The notes under the pieces are model-generated. The model was not told where the DNA came from, ran no database searches, and saw only the letters and a list, made by a program, of their open reading frames with translations. A stretch of 32,082 bases of DNA from NCBI GenBank assembly GCA_007280515.1, contig QYPL01000008.1, positions 1 to 32,082 of the forward strand. Reading direction: 5' to 3'. This document shows, in pieces, positions 1-10,250 of this stretch (within the stretch, counting starts at the first letter, position 1; the number at the start of each line of letters is the position of its first letter). Source of the stretch: Sediminibacterium sp. (GTDB taxonomy: Bacteria; Bacteroidota; Bacteroidia; Chitinophagales; Chitinophagaceae). A program made the translations under genes and the position numbers.

Positions 1-39
1 ATTCTAAACTTCAGGGGGTTTGGGGGGGGGATTGTTAGT
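1..39. other. window edge with two G tracts
   Basis: This is the sequence just beyond the yidC stop codon, in the direction of minus-strand transcription. It contains a run of five G, three T, then nine G (C tracts on the yidC strand). No gene or clear terminator hairpin is visible in the few bases available. The tract stands out in an AT-rich window and could be slippage-prone, but nothing shows that it lies inside a gene or promoter. Confidence 0.5.
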
Positions 40-1848
40 TTATTTTTTTGTCTTGTCTTTTAAGGCTTGCACTTTTTTCTGAGTCTCCATCAATTGCTCA
101 TACTTGCCTTGCCAATTACTTTTTTTCTTAGGCGTTTTACGTTTTATTTCAATACCCGCCAATATTTTATCATGATCAATGATGACCTTTTGAATCAGTA
201 ACTGCATAAGTAAGGTAATCACGTTAGAAACAGTATAGTACCAAGTTAAAGCCGAAGGTAATCCATTAAATATAAATAATAAAACGAATGGAAAAATATA
301 AGGCATGTACTTTAATGCAGGGTTATCCTGTGTAGGTGTCATGGCCATATTATATACAGACATTAGCAAACTAGTAATAACTGCAGTAAGGGTAAATAAA
401 CTAATATGATTACCAAAACTAGGTATGGTAAAAGGAAGTGTTGCAATGGAGTCATAGCTTGATAAATCATGACTCCACAAAAATGATTGACCTCTTAAAG
501 AAATGTTGGAGTTAAAGAAACTATATAAAGCAAAAAATATTGGAATTTGCAATAAGGCTGGAATACAACCACCTAAAGGATTTACCCCCGCCTCTCTAAA
601 TAATTTCATTTGTTCCATGGCAAAGCCTTGTTGATCGTCTCCTAGCTTTTTCTTGATTGAGTCTAATTCCGGTTTCAACACTTTCATTTTAGCACTACTT
701 AAATAACTTGAATATGTAAGCGGAGAGGTAACTACTCTAATAAAAATAGTTAACAAGAAAATAACCCATCCAAAATTCTTAATAAAGCCTGCGAAGAAAT
801 CAAATACAGGCATTAAAATATATTTATTAATGGGACGTACAAAAGAATATAAGTCTCTTCCTAAGTTTACAATTTTTTCCATTTCTGGTGCCTGTGCCTT
901 CAGAATTTGAAAGTCGTTAGGGCCGTAATAAAGAGACAATGCAATGTTTGCATTCGGGCCAGCAACCTTTTTTTGAAATTGAGATTGAAGCGCTGCCAAA
1001 CCATTACTACTATCTATTTTTCTTTGCCAATTTAAATTTCCTGTATTAAAACCATCCTTAGCTATTAAGGTTGTAGAAAAGAATTGTTGTACCAAGCCTA
1101 CCCATTGAATTGGTTTTTCAAAAGCCTTGGTGTTCTTACTTGAAACATAATCAAATTCACCCCCTTCTGAAAAACAGATATTGGACATTTGACGCTCATA
1201 CACCGAAGTACGCTCTTGTTGATAAGAATGTACATCCCAAATTAAGTTTAACTGTTGGTTGGTTAACAATTGATCGGCGCCCTCTAATTGTATATTCCAA
1301 TCAACATTATACTTATTCGCTTCTAATGTAAACTGATGACGAATGGTTTTACCAGCAGCTGTGGTATAGGCATACTCAATTTTTTGAGCACCCTTTTCAC
1401 CAGCAGTGATAGTCTTCGTTGGAAATAAAATATGATTAACTTGTAGCGTTTTATTATCCCCCATATTAATAGGATAATTTAAAGAACTACTATCTCCTAA
1501 TGTAACTAACTCCTTTTTGTAGTTAGTATATTTTTTAAGTGTTACTTTAGCTACTTGCCCCCCTTTGTTACTAAACTTCACCTTCACCACTTCATTCTCT
1601 AAATAAGTAAACTCTTCTTTTAAAGTATCGATATTGTTTACAACAGCACCAGTCGTTGAATCTAATTTTACAGGATTTTGTAAAGCAGCTGCTTTATCGG
1701 CAGTGGCTTTTATCATCGCCACAGAATCATCAAAATGCTTTTTATAAGTAGCTAAGTCGGTTTGTTGTTTGTTGGTGTACCAGAAGTACATAAAAAACAA
1801 ACCAGCCAATAATACAAAACCAATGATTGTATTTTTATCAGTATTCAT
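40..1848 (-). CDS. yidC: YidC/Oxa1 membrane protein insertase
   Basis: This is the membrane insertase that places proteins into the inner membrane, alone or with Sec. The 602-residue protein has an N-terminal transmembrane anchor (about residues 8-24) and a large periplasmic domain (about 30-335). The conserved 60-kDa IMP core follows, with several membrane segments from about 345 to 555. The core includes the motif IRVVTSPL, whose Arg371 matches the conserved hydrophilic-groove arginine of the family. The tail (about 570-602) is Lys/Arg-rich, as in family members that bind ribosomes. It has the long Gram-negative form. The gene lies 46 bp after icmF and has a -7-like TACCTTTG in that gap (1879-1886, minus), so it may have its own promoter. 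pyrG and yidC are often close together in this phylum; here icmF separates them. Confidence 0.97.
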   Translation of the reverse strand: MNTDKNTIIGFVLLAGLFFMYFWYTNKQQTDLATYKKHFDDSVAMIKATADKAAALQNPVKLDSTTGAVVNNIDTLKEEFTYLENEVVKVKFSNKGGQVAKVTLKKYTNYKKELVTLGDSSSLNYPINMGDNKTLQVNHILFPTKTITAGEKGAQKIEYAYTTAAGKTIRHQFTLEANKYNVDWNIQLEGADQLLTNQQLNLIWDVHSYQQERTSVYERQMSNICFSEGGEFDYVSSKNTKAFEKPIQWVGLVQQFFSTTLIAKDGFNTGNLNWQRKIDSSNGLAALQSQFQKKVAGPNANIALSLYYGPNDFQILKAQAPEMEKIVNLGRDLYSFVRPINKYILMPVFDFFAGFIKNFGWVIFLLTIFIRVVTSPLTYSSYLSSAKMKVLKPELDSIKKKLGDDQQGFAMEQMKLFREAGVNPLGGCIPALLQIPIFFALYSFFNSNISLRGQSFLWSHDLSSYDSIATLPFTIPSFGNHISLFTLTAVITSLLMSVYNMAMTPTQDNPALKYMPYIFPFVLLFIFNGLPSALTWYYTVSNVITLLMQLLIQKVIIDHDKILAGIEIKRKTPKKKSNWQGKYEQLMETQKKVQALKDKTKK

Positions 1849-1878
1849 ACGTGAAATTTAATCGTAATTAACGAGGGC

Positions 1879-1886
1879 CAAAGGTA
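1879..1886 (-). promoter_or_regulatory. candidate -7 box for yidC
   Basis: TACCTTTG on the minus strand matches the Bacteroidota -7 consensus TAnnTTTG exactly. It lies in the 46-bp gap between the icmF stop and the yidC ATG, 30 bp before the start. No well-placed -33 TTTG was seen, so this is a partial match. It would let yidC be transcribed independently of icmF. Confidence 0.45.
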
Positions 1887-1894
1887 TCGTTTTT

Positions 1895-4800
1895 TTACAA
1901 ATTTCGGCTGTATTTACCCCCTACCTGGTAAAGCGTATTGGAAATCTCCCCTAAACTGCAATATTTGACCGCTTCCATTAAAACGGTAAATATATTATCA
2001 TTTTGCAAGGCTGCATTTTGGAGCATTTTTAGATTATGAGCACTTAAGGAATGGTTCCTTTTTTGGAAGCTAGCGAGGTTTTTAATTTGTAGATTTTGTT
2101 CTGTAGAGGAGGATCTAAATATGGCTTGTTGGTCGGCATTATTTTTTTGATGCGGTTGTATAAAACTATTCACGCCAATAATGGGTATTTCTCCGGTATG
2201 CTTTTTAGTTTCATAATGCAAACTTTCTTCCTGAATTTTTGTACGCTGATACATTCTTTCCATGGCACCCAATACACCCCCTCTATTATTTATTCTTTCA
2301 AATTCTTGCATCACTGCTTCTTCCACTAAATCGGTTAACTCCGTAATTAAAAAACTTCCTTGTTGAAAATTCTCCACCTTGGTGGTGCCCAATTCTTTGT
2401 TAATAATTAATTGAATGGCTAAAGCGCGTCTTACACTTTCTTCAGTGGGTGTTGTAATGGCTTCATCATATGCATTGGTATGCAAACTATTGCATTGGTC
2501 GTAAATAGCATACAAGGCTTGCAGTGTGGTTCTTATGTCATTAAAGTCAATTTCTTGCGCGTGCAAACTTCTTCCACTGGTTTGTATATGGTATTTTAAT
2601 TTTTGAGAACGCTCATTGGCATGATATTTATGCTTCATGGTATTGGCCCAAATTCTTCTTGCCACTCTTCCAATAACTGCGTATTCTGGGTCCATTCCAT
2701 TACTAAAGAAAAAACTTAGGTTGGGTATAAAATCGTCAATGGCAATACCTCTATTCATAAAATATTCAACATAAGTAAATCCATTGGCCAAAGTAAAGGC
2801 CAACTGCGTAATAGGATTGGCCCCTGCTTCTGCAATATGATAACCAGAAATAGATACACTATAAAAATGTTTGACTTTATTTTCAGCAAAATAGGCTTGT
2901 ACATCGCCCATCATTTTTAATGCAAAATCGGTAGAAAAAATACAAGTATTTTGTGCTTGGTCTTCTTTTAAAATATCTGCTTGCAAGGTACCTCTTACAT
3001 TCGTTAGTACTTCTTGTTTAATTTTATTATACACTGCTGGTGCTAATACCTGGTCACCTGAAACACCTAATAATTGAAGCCCTAAACCATTATGCCAGTC
3101 TTTGAAATTTAATGATTTGTTCACATTAAAATATTCAGGAGGTGTGGACCCTTTAAATAAAAGCTTCATTTTTTTATGAACAGCTGGCCATAATTTATTA
3201 GCCGTAATATATTTTTCACAGGCCTGGTCTATGGCGGTGTTAAAAAACTGCGCCATAAGAATAGGAGCTGGGCCATTAATGGTCATACTTACAGAAGTAC
3301 TAGGGCTATTTAAATCAATGCCACTATATAATTTTTTAGCATCGTCAATATTTGCCACATTCACACCTGCATTACCAATTTTACCATACACGTCTAATCT
3401 TTTTTCTGGATCATGTCCATATAAAGTAACACTATCAAAAGCAGTAGAAAGACGAATGGCATTTTGTCCCTTACTTAAAAAATGAAATCTAGCATTAGTT
3501 CTTTCAGGACAACCTTCGCCTGCAAACATTCTAGTAGGGTCTTCATTACCTTGTTTAAATTTAAATACACCTGCAGTATAGGGAAAATAACCAGGCAGGT
3601 TTTCTTTCAAATGCCAGAGCGCAATATCTCCCCAGTCTTTAAAATTAGGCACTTGCACTTTTTGAATAGTGGTTCCCGATGGAGTTTCAAAACTAAGTAC
3701 TTGTTTTAATTTTTTTCCTTTTTGATCTATTTCTAAAAAAGGCTTTTTATAAGTTGCCACCTTTGAAGGCCAATCTAGTATTAACTGCTTTACTTCCTTG
3801 TCAATACTTTGTTCAATGAGTTGATTGGCTTTCAATATTTTTTTATCCTCTTGTAAACTTGGCTCTTTTAATACTTCTTGAAAGCAGTACCATTTTGAAA
3901 TAATATTTTTTTGTTCCTCTATCCATTGATTATTTTTTTGAATAGTAGTTACAATCTCTCCTAGATACTGAGTTCTTTTATTGGGAATAGTGGGTGCTGT
4001 TATTTCATTTTCATTATACTTCGGCTCCCATGGAAGAAGGTTCCATTTTATGGTATGCGTTTGATAAACAATGGCAGCTAGTGCATTATACATGGCTTGC
4101 ATACCGGGGTCACTGAAATGCGAGGCAATGGTTCCAAATACTGGAAGGCTATTTTTTTGATCTTCCCATATATGATGCGAACGACGATATTGTTTTCGCA
4201 CATCTCTGACTGCATCTAAACCTCCTGCCCTATCAAACTTATTAATGGCAATTAATTTTGCAAAATCAATCATATTTATTTTTTCCAATTGTGTAGGGGC
4301 ACCAAATTCAGGTGTCATTACATAAATGGGAATACTTACATAATCCACGATGGTCGCATCATTCTGTCCCACCCCTGCGGTTTCAATAATAATAGCATCA
4401 TAGCCCGCTTCAATTAATAGTTCAATGATGGCGTCCATGGAGTGGGCGATGGTATTTTTATCAGACCTAGTAGCCAAGGAGCGCATAAAAACATGGGGAT
4501 GGTCAATGGCATTCATACGAATACGATCGCCTAGTAATGCACCACCTGTTTTTCTTTTACTAGGGTCTACAGAAATAATGGCAATGGTTTTACTAGGGTT
4601 GGCTAATAAAAAATACTGAATGAGTCTATCACAGAGGGTAGACTTTCCAGCCCCACCTGTTCCGGTGAGCCCTAGGATAGGAATATTTTTATTCGCTTTT
4701 TTTGTATTCGTTTTTTGAGTACTCTTTTTGGTAGCACTATTTTTGGAGAGCGCATTTTTAGAGGAAGTATTTTTAGAGCTACTATTTTGCAAAAGCGTAA

Positions 4801-5290
4801 TAGCTCTACTGATAGGTCGAGGATCTATTTTTTTAGGAAAAGATAATTTTGGTAATTTCTTATTCGAAAAATCTTTTAAGGTATAGTCACATAATTGAAT
4901 CACTTGTTCAATCATTCCTTCAATACCCAATTTCAATCCATCTTCAGGTAAATATATTTTTGAAATGCCAATTTTTTCTAAGTAAGCTGCTTCTTTAGGC
5001 AAAATAGTACCACCACCACCTCCCACAATTTTAATATGCCCATAGCCAGCTTCATTTAATAATTTTCTAACGTAAGTGAAAAATTCAATATGCCCACCCT
5101 GATAAGAAGTAATGGCAATGCCTTGTACATCTTCTTCAATAGCAGCTGCTGCAATTTCACTAGCAGAACGATTATGTCCAAAATGAATAATTTCTGCTCC
5201 TTTTTCTTGAAGTACACGACGCATGATATTTATGGAAGCATCATGTCCATCAAATAAACTAGTGGAAGTAAGGATACGTATATTATTCAT
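1895..5290 (-). CDS. icmF: fused isobutyryl-CoA mutase (IcmF) with G-protein chaperone domain
   Basis: This is an adenosylcobalamin-dependent acyl-CoA mutase fused to its own GTPase chaperone, 1131 residues, the usual size for IcmF. The order is: a B12-binding domain (about 1-135, DGHD with lower-ligand His16); a low-complexity linker (about 163-202) rich in Ser, Lys and Asn with repeated SKN; a MeaB-like GTPase domain (P-loop GLTGTGGAGKST, 207-218); and a C-terminal mutase barrel (about 560-1131). Two positions separate isobutyryl- from methylmalonyl-CoA mutases. Here they read Phe589 (RMFAGEG) and Gln780 (QAQNTCI), where methylmalonyl mutases have Tyr and Arg. That predicts isobutyryl-CoA/n-butyryl-CoA interconversion, possibly isovaleryl/pivalyl-CoA as well. 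It follows pyrG by 65 bp. A 6-bp-stem hairpin (5299-5314) sits just before the ATG, and no cobalamin riboswitch fits in the gap. Family certain; exact substrate inferred. Confidence 0.94.
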   Translation of the reverse strand: MNNIRILTSTSLFDGHDASINIMRRVLQEKGAEIIHFGHNRSASEIAAAAIEEDVQGIAITSYQGGHIEFFTYVRKLLNEAGYGHIKIVGGGGGTILPKEAAYLEKIGISKIYLPEDGLKLGIEGMIEQVIQLCDYTLKDFSNKKLPKLSFPKKIDPRPISRAITLLQNSSSKNTSSKNALSKNSATKKSTQKTNTKKANKNIPILGLTGTGGAGKSTLCDRLIQYFLLANPSKTIAIISVDPSKRKTGGALLGDRIRMNAIDHPHVFMRSLATRSDKNTIAHSMDAIIELLIEAGYDAIIIETAGVGQNDATIVDYVSIPIYVMTPEFGAPTQLEKINMIDFAKLIAINKFDRAGGLDAVRDVRKQYRRSHHIWEDQKNSLPVFGTIASHFSDPGMQAMYNALAAIVYQTHTIKWNLLPWEPKYNENEITAPTIPNKRTQYLGEIVTTIQKNNQWIEEQKNIISKWYCFQEVLKEPSLQEDKKILKANQLIEQSIDKEVKQLILDWPSKVATYKKPFLEIDQKGKKLKQVLSFETPSGTTIQKVQVPNFKDWGDIALWHLKENLPGYFPYTAGVFKFKQGNEDPTRMFAGEGCPERTNARFHFLSKGQNAIRLSTAFDSVTLYGHDPEKRLDVYGKIGNAGVNVANIDDAKKLYSGIDLNSPSTSVSMTINGPAPILMAQFFNTAIDQACEKYITANKLWPAVHKKMKLLFKGSTPPEYFNVNKSLNFKDWHNGLGLQLLGVSGDQVLAPAVYNKIKQEVLTNVRGTLQADILKEDQAQNTCIFSTDFALKMMGDVQAYFAENKVKHFYSVSISGYHIAEAGANPITQLAFTLANGFTYVEYFMNRGIAIDDFIPNLSFFFSNGMDPEYAVIGRVARRIWANTMKHKYHANERSQKLKYHIQTSGRSLHAQEIDFNDIRTTLQALYAIYDQCNSLHTNAYDEAITTPTEESVRRALAIQLIINKELGTTKVENFQQGSFLITELTDLVEEAVMQEFERINNRGGVLGAMERMYQRTKIQEESLHYETKKHTGEIPIIGVNSFIQPHQKNNADQQAIFRSSSTEQNLQIKNLASFQKRNHSLSAHNLKMLQNAALQNDNIFTVLMEAVKYCSLGEISNTLYQVGGKYSRNL

Positions 5291-5298
5291 ACTATAAA

Positions 5299-5314
5299 GC
5301 TAACAAATGTTAGC
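5299..5314 (-). promoter_or_regulatory. small hairpin before the icmF start
   Basis: GCTAACATTTGTTAGC (minus strand) is a perfect 6-bp inverted repeat with a 4-base loop, ending 8 bases before the icmF ATG. It could be an operator or could affect translation initiation. It lacks a following U-run, so it is not an intrinsic terminator for pyrG. Confidence 0.35.
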
Positions 5315-5355
5315 AACATGACAAACTAAAACAAGTTAAAAACATACAAAACAAA

Positions 5356-6975
<1,620 letters not shown>

Positions 6976-7008
6976 TTATTAGTTCATTTTTTGAAAATAG
7001 TTTTTACC

Positions 7009-7027
7009 CAATAGGAATATTCTATTG
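7009..7027. promoter_or_regulatory. imperfect palindrome between pyrG and the hydrolase gene
   Basis: CAATAGGAATATTCTATTG pairs over six bases at each end, plus inner pairs across a near-symmetric centre. It lies in the 245-bp divergent gap, 40 bp upstream of the pyrG start. Its position suits a protein-binding operator, but no regulator is identified. Confidence 0.3.
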
Positions 7028-7214
7028 TGTAGAAATCAATTACAAAATGGTTAATTTACTTTTTTGGACCTATCTTTATTTGGAAAAATTCTTAGAGGTC
7101 GTACAAACCTACGCCAAAAAAGGGGGGTAACAAAATCGTAGCAAGTACTCAACAAAAAATGTTTATAACTGTTATATAAAAGTGAACATCTTCAATTAAA
7201 ATAAATAAAAATCA

Positions 7215-8090
7215 ATGAAAAAAGCCATTTATGTCCTTTTTAGCGTCCTTTTGACAGCTAGTTTAATAAGCTGGAATTGGAACAAATCGCAACACCCAAC
7301 AGTAGAAAAAGCGGAAGTAATTGAGTGTTTGAATATGGAAACACAACAAGCCTATCAATTAGAGGCAGGCACACCCGCTTTTGCTGCTATGCACCCTTCA
7401 CCTCTTGTTGTGAACCCAGAAAACCTTCTTGGGAAAATGATGTCTTTTGATGCTGCCGATGGTAAGCAAGCCAACGCTTATTTTATTGCTGCTAAAAAGA
7501 AATCTAATAAATATTTAATCGTGATACAAGAATGGTGGGGTTTAAATGATAATGTGAAAATGGAGTCTGATAAATATTATACTGACTTAGGAGATGTAAA
7601 TGTAATTGCGGTAGATATGTATGATGGTAAAGTGGCTGCTACTCCAGATAGTGCTATGAAATTAATGCGCGGTGCGGATATGGTAAGAATGACTGCCATT
7701 ATGCAAGGGGCTATTAAATATGCAGGATCTAAAGCATCTATATATAGTGTGGGTTGGTGCTTTGGTGGCATGTGGAGTTTACAAACTGCTATACTTGCAG
7801 GACCACAAGCAAAAGGAACAGTAATGTATTATGGTAGACCAGAAACGAATATGGATAAGTTAAAATCTATTCAGTGCGATATCATTGGATTTTTTGGCAA
7901 CTTAGATCAAAGCCCTTCTCCTACAATGGTGAATGATTTTGAAAAGAACATGAAAGAAGCAGGTAAGAATTTATCTGTGAACAGATACGAGGCAGGTCAT
8001 GGTTTTGCGAATCCAAGTAATCCAAGTTATAATGCTGCTGCTAAAGAAGATGCTTATGCGAAAGCGATTGCATTTTTGAAAGCACACTAG
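7215..8090 (+). CDS. secreted dienelactone hydrolase family protein
   Basis: This is an alpha/beta hydrolase of the dienelactone hydrolase family, 291 residues. The N terminus is a signal peptide (Lys-rich start, hydrophobic core about residues 5-19), so it is exported. A region of about 50 residues without an obvious motif precedes the catalytic domain (from about 75). The catalytic triad is visible as Cys182 in GWCFGG, Asp231 in GNLDQS and His262 in AGHGF. The Glu of QEWWG (106) matches the glutamate that interacts with the nucleophile in this family. The natural substrate cannot be read from sequence; many homologues act on lactones or other esters. It is a single gene, divergent from pyrG and convergent with proC. 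Structured repeats follow it directly. Confidence 0.88.
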   Translation: MKKAIYVLFSVLLTASLISWNWNKSQHPTVEKAEVIECLNMETQQAYQLEAGTPAFAAMHPSPLVVNPENLLGKMMSFDAADGKQANAYFIAAKKKSNKYLIVIQEWWGLNDNVKMESDKYYTDLGDVNVIAVDMYDGKVAATPDSAMKLMRGADMVRMTAIMQGAIKYAGSKASIYSVGWCFGGMWSLQTAILAGPQAKGTVMYYGRPETNMDKLKSIQCDIIGFFGNLDQSPSPTMVNDFEKNMKEAGKNLSVNRYEAGHGFANPSNPSYNAAAKEDAYAKAIAFLKAH

Positions 8091-8098
8091 TTGTTGGT

Positions 8099-8175
8099 AA
8101 GTAAACTAAATAAATTTTCAACGCCTCCCTGGCAGGCAGCCAAAGTACGGCTTTTGAAAACTATTTAGTTTACTT
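8099..8175. repeat. cloverleaf-like inverted repeat element, copy 1
   Basis: An outer stem of about 21 bp (8099-8121 with 8154-8175, one small bulge) closes on two adjacent hairpins of the same shape. They are GCCT-7 nt-AGGC (8123-8137) and AGCC-7 nt-GGCT (8138-8152). The result is a predicted three-way junction. It begins nine bases after the hydrolase stop codon, in the gap convergent with proC. It may end transcription of both genes, or be a copy of a dispersed repeat family. Confidence 0.7.
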
Positions 8176-8204
8176 TACTTATTCATATATACCAAAAAAA
8201 ATAT

Positions 8205-8239
8205 CGCCTCCCTGGCAGGAAGCCAAAGTACGGCTTTTG
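8205..8239. repeat. second copy of the cloverleaf core
   Basis: This repeats the 35-base core of the preceding element (8122-8156) with one change (C to A at 8220), 83 bp downstream. The change weakens the first small hairpin. The right flank (about 8240-8260) resembles the 3' outer arm of copy 1, but the left flank is mostly A, so the outer stem is poor. It looks like a decayed or incomplete copy. Confidence 0.65.
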
Positions 8240-8280
8240 GAAATTATTTATTTAGCTTCATTGTGACATATCTTTTTATA

Positions 8281-9084
8281 TTACATATCTTTTTTAATCT
8301 TCTGAAAGCTGGTCGTTAAGCCTCTTATTAAGGATGAACTAAATCCTTGATGTTCCATTTCATTTAAACCAGCAATGGTGCAACCCATTGGCGTGGTTAC
8401 TTTATCTATCTCTTGTTCTGGATGCGTATTTTTTGTAAGCAATAAGTCGGCGGCGCCTTTTACCGTTTGAGCAGCAATTAAAGAAGCTTGTGCAGCATTA
8501 AAACCAATTTCAATACCGCCTTGAATATTCGCTCTGATATATCTTAAAGCATAAGCAGTGCCACAAGCTCCTAATACAGTGGCTGCATCCATTAGTTTTT
8601 CTTCAATCAATATTGTTTTGCCTAATTGATTAAATAAGTCGGTCACAAAACCCACTTGTTGAGAGGCTGCTGCATTGGCACAAATACAAGTCATGCTTTG
8701 CTGAATAGCAATGGCTGTATTAGGCATGGCTCTACATATAGAAAAACTACGATCAAGCATTTCTTCTACATCCTTTATCCAAACACCAGTGGCCACACTT
8801 ATTATAGTATGTTGACTTGCTTGTAAAGAAGGTTTTATTTCAGTGAGTATATCTTTAATTTGAAAAGGCTTCACTGCTAAAATAACATATTGCGCTTCTT
8901 TAACTGCTGCACTATTATTGCTAGTGACTATTACCCCTTTATCTGCTAACTGCTGAATGCTTTGAAGATTTCTTTTAGTAAGGGTAATTTGATTGGCCTT
9001 TATAAAACCACTTTGTATTAAACCTTCTGCAATAGAAGCACCTAAGTTTCCGCCACCGATAATGGCTATTTTATTATTTGACAT
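8281..9084 (-). CDS. proC: pyrroline-5-carboxylate reductase
   Basis: This enzyme reduces 1-pyrroline-5-carboxylate to proline with NAD(P)H, the last step of proline synthesis. The 267-residue protein has an N-terminal Rossmann domain (IIGGGNLGASIAEGL, about 8-22; VILAVKP, about 67-73) and the C-terminal helical dimerisation domain. That domain contains the family signature region (AAQTVKGAADLL) and a final TTPMGCTIAGL segment equivalent to the usual TSPGGTT. The conserved GPAY is GTAY here, a mild variation. Length and start fit the family. It lies 164 bp after hldD on the same strand; a structured element fills that gap, so shared transcription is uncertain. Confidence 0.95.
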   Translation of the reverse strand: MSNNKIAIIGGGNLGASIAEGLIQSGFIKANQITLTKRNLQSIQQLADKGVIVTSNNSAAVKEAQYVILAVKPFQIKDILTEIKPSLQASQHTIISVATGVWIKDVEEMLDRSFSICRAMPNTAIAIQQSMTCICANAAASQQVGFVTDLFNQLGKTILIEEKLMDAATVLGACGTAYALRYIRANIQGGIEIGFNAAQASLIAAQTVKGAADLLLTKNTHPEQEIDKVTTPMGCTIAGLNEMEHQGFSSSLIRGLTTSFQKIKKDM

Positions 9085-9160
9085 TTGATCTGAATTTGAA
9101 CTTTTATAACTGATTATATTTTGAGATGCTATACTAGAACTTTGATCATTTGATTAAAAA

Positions 9161-9208
9161 TATTTCGAGACGAGCTTTCGAGCACCTGGCAGAGCGAGTC
9201 GAGAAATA
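9161..9208. repeat. structured intergenic element between hldD and proC
   Basis: TATTTC (9161-9166) pairs with GAAATA (9203-9208). Inside are facing GA/GA mismatches and then GAC/GTC. The interior contains GCT-TTCG-AGC, a UUCG-type tetraloop hairpin, and the string ACCTGGCAGAG. The last resembles CCCTGGCAGG of the 8.1-kb elements. A further small hairpin TCTAAT/ATTAGA follows at about 9210-9226. No function can be assigned. It may be a relative of the nearby repeats. Confidence 0.5.
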
Positions 9209-9248
9209 GTCTAATGAACTATTAGATTGAATCTAAAGATTGGAAAAA

Positions 9249-10250
9249 TTAATAACCCTTTGAGGGAAGCAAATAATTTTTAACATAGTCAGTAACACCT
9301 TGTTCAAGCGTTGAGAATGGCTTATCATATCCTGCAGCGCGCAGTTTTGCCATATTCGCTTCTGTAAAGTATTGATACTTGTCTCTAATGTCCAAGGGCA
9401 TATCAATGAATTCAATATTAGGTTTTAAACCTTGTGCTATAAAAGTATTAGCCGCTAAATCATAAAATCTTCTGGCCTTCCCAGTGCCTAAATTATATAA
9501 ACCATTTTTAGCTGGAGTCCAATTAGAGGCAAACATTTCGTGCATCATCCATCCTATTACATTCACTAAGTCTTTCACATATATAAAGTCTCTTAGTTGC
9601 TCTCCGTCTTTAAAATCGGGGCGGTGACTTTTAAATAATTTCACCAAGCCGGTTTCTTTGATTTGATTAAAGGCATGAAAAATAACACTGGCCATTCTGG
9701 CCTTATGCCCTTCGTTTGGACCATATACATTAAAGAACTTCAAGCCTGTCCATAAAGGAGGTTGCTCTGTTTGCGCTATAACCCATTTATCAAATTCATT
9801 TTTACTTACACCATAAGGGTTCAGTGGAAGTAATTTATCTAAGATAGTATGGCTGTCCTCATATCCTTGCGCTCCACTGCCATAAGTAGCAGCAGAAGAT
9901 GCATAAATAAATGGAATTTGTTTTCTAGTAGCGAAATGCCAAAGCGATTTAGAATATTCCACATTCAGTTCTTCATGAATGGCATAATTAAATTCAGTGG
10001 TATCGGTTCTAGCGCCTAAGTGAATGATGATGTCAATTTCATGTTCCTCATTTATTAATTGATCTAAAAAAGCCTGACGCTCAATAACCTTTGTATATGT
10101 TTTTTGTTCCCAGTTTTTTCTTTTTTCTTCCACCCCAAAATCATCTACTAATAATAAATTAGTTAACCCTTTTTCATTCAAGTACTGCACCATCACAGAG
10201 CCTATAAAGCCTGCAGTACCGGTTATAACTATAGTAGGTTGTTTGGTCAT
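9249..10250 (-). CDS. hldD: ADP-L-glycero-D-manno-heptose-6-epimerase
   Basis: This NADP-dependent epimerase converts ADP-D-glycero- to ADP-L-glycero-D-manno-heptose, the activated heptose for the LPS inner core. The 333-residue protein is an extended short-chain dehydrogenase. The dinucleotide motif is GTAGFIG (about 11-17), the catalytic Tyr/Lys are in YGVSK, and an SSAATYG motif supplies the Ser/Thr. The C-terminal segment with DIRDKYQYFTEANMAKLRAAGY is characteristic of HldD. The ATG follows directly on the purL stop with no gap, so the two are very likely co-transcribed even though their pathways are unrelated. It supports an outer membrane with heptose-containing LPS. Other epimerases of this superfamily are possible but fit less well. 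Confidence 0.9.
   Translation of the reverse strand: MTKQPTIVITGTAGFIGSVMVQYLNEKGLTNLLLVDDFGVEEKRKNWEQKTYTKVIERQAFLDQLINEEHEIDIIIHLGARTDTTEFNYAIHEELNVEYSKSLWHFATRKQIPFIYASSAATYGSGAQGYEDSHTILDKLLPLNPYGVSKNEFDKWVIAQTEQPPLWTGLKFFNVYGPNEGHKARMASVIFHAFNQIKETGLVKLFKSHRPDFKDGEQLRDFIYVKDLVNVIGWMMHEMFASNWTPAKNGLYNLGTGKARRFYDLAANTFIAQGLKPNIEFIDMPLDIRDKYQYFTEANMAKLRAAGYDKPFSTLEQGVTDYVKNYLLPSKGY

Noticed and set aside
12..30. Phase-variable G tract
   Set aside because: Nine G in a row could slip, but the tract is after a stop codon with no visible downstream gene or promoter within the window, so no phase-variation claim can be made.
5291..5355. Cobalamin riboswitch in front of icmF
   Set aside because: The gap is only 65 bp, too short for the aptamer, and no B12-box-like sequence was seen; only a small hairpin is present.
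7577..7771. 64-residue minus-strand frame inside the hydrolase gene
   Set aside because: It is antisense to the catalytic domain and lacks any independent support.
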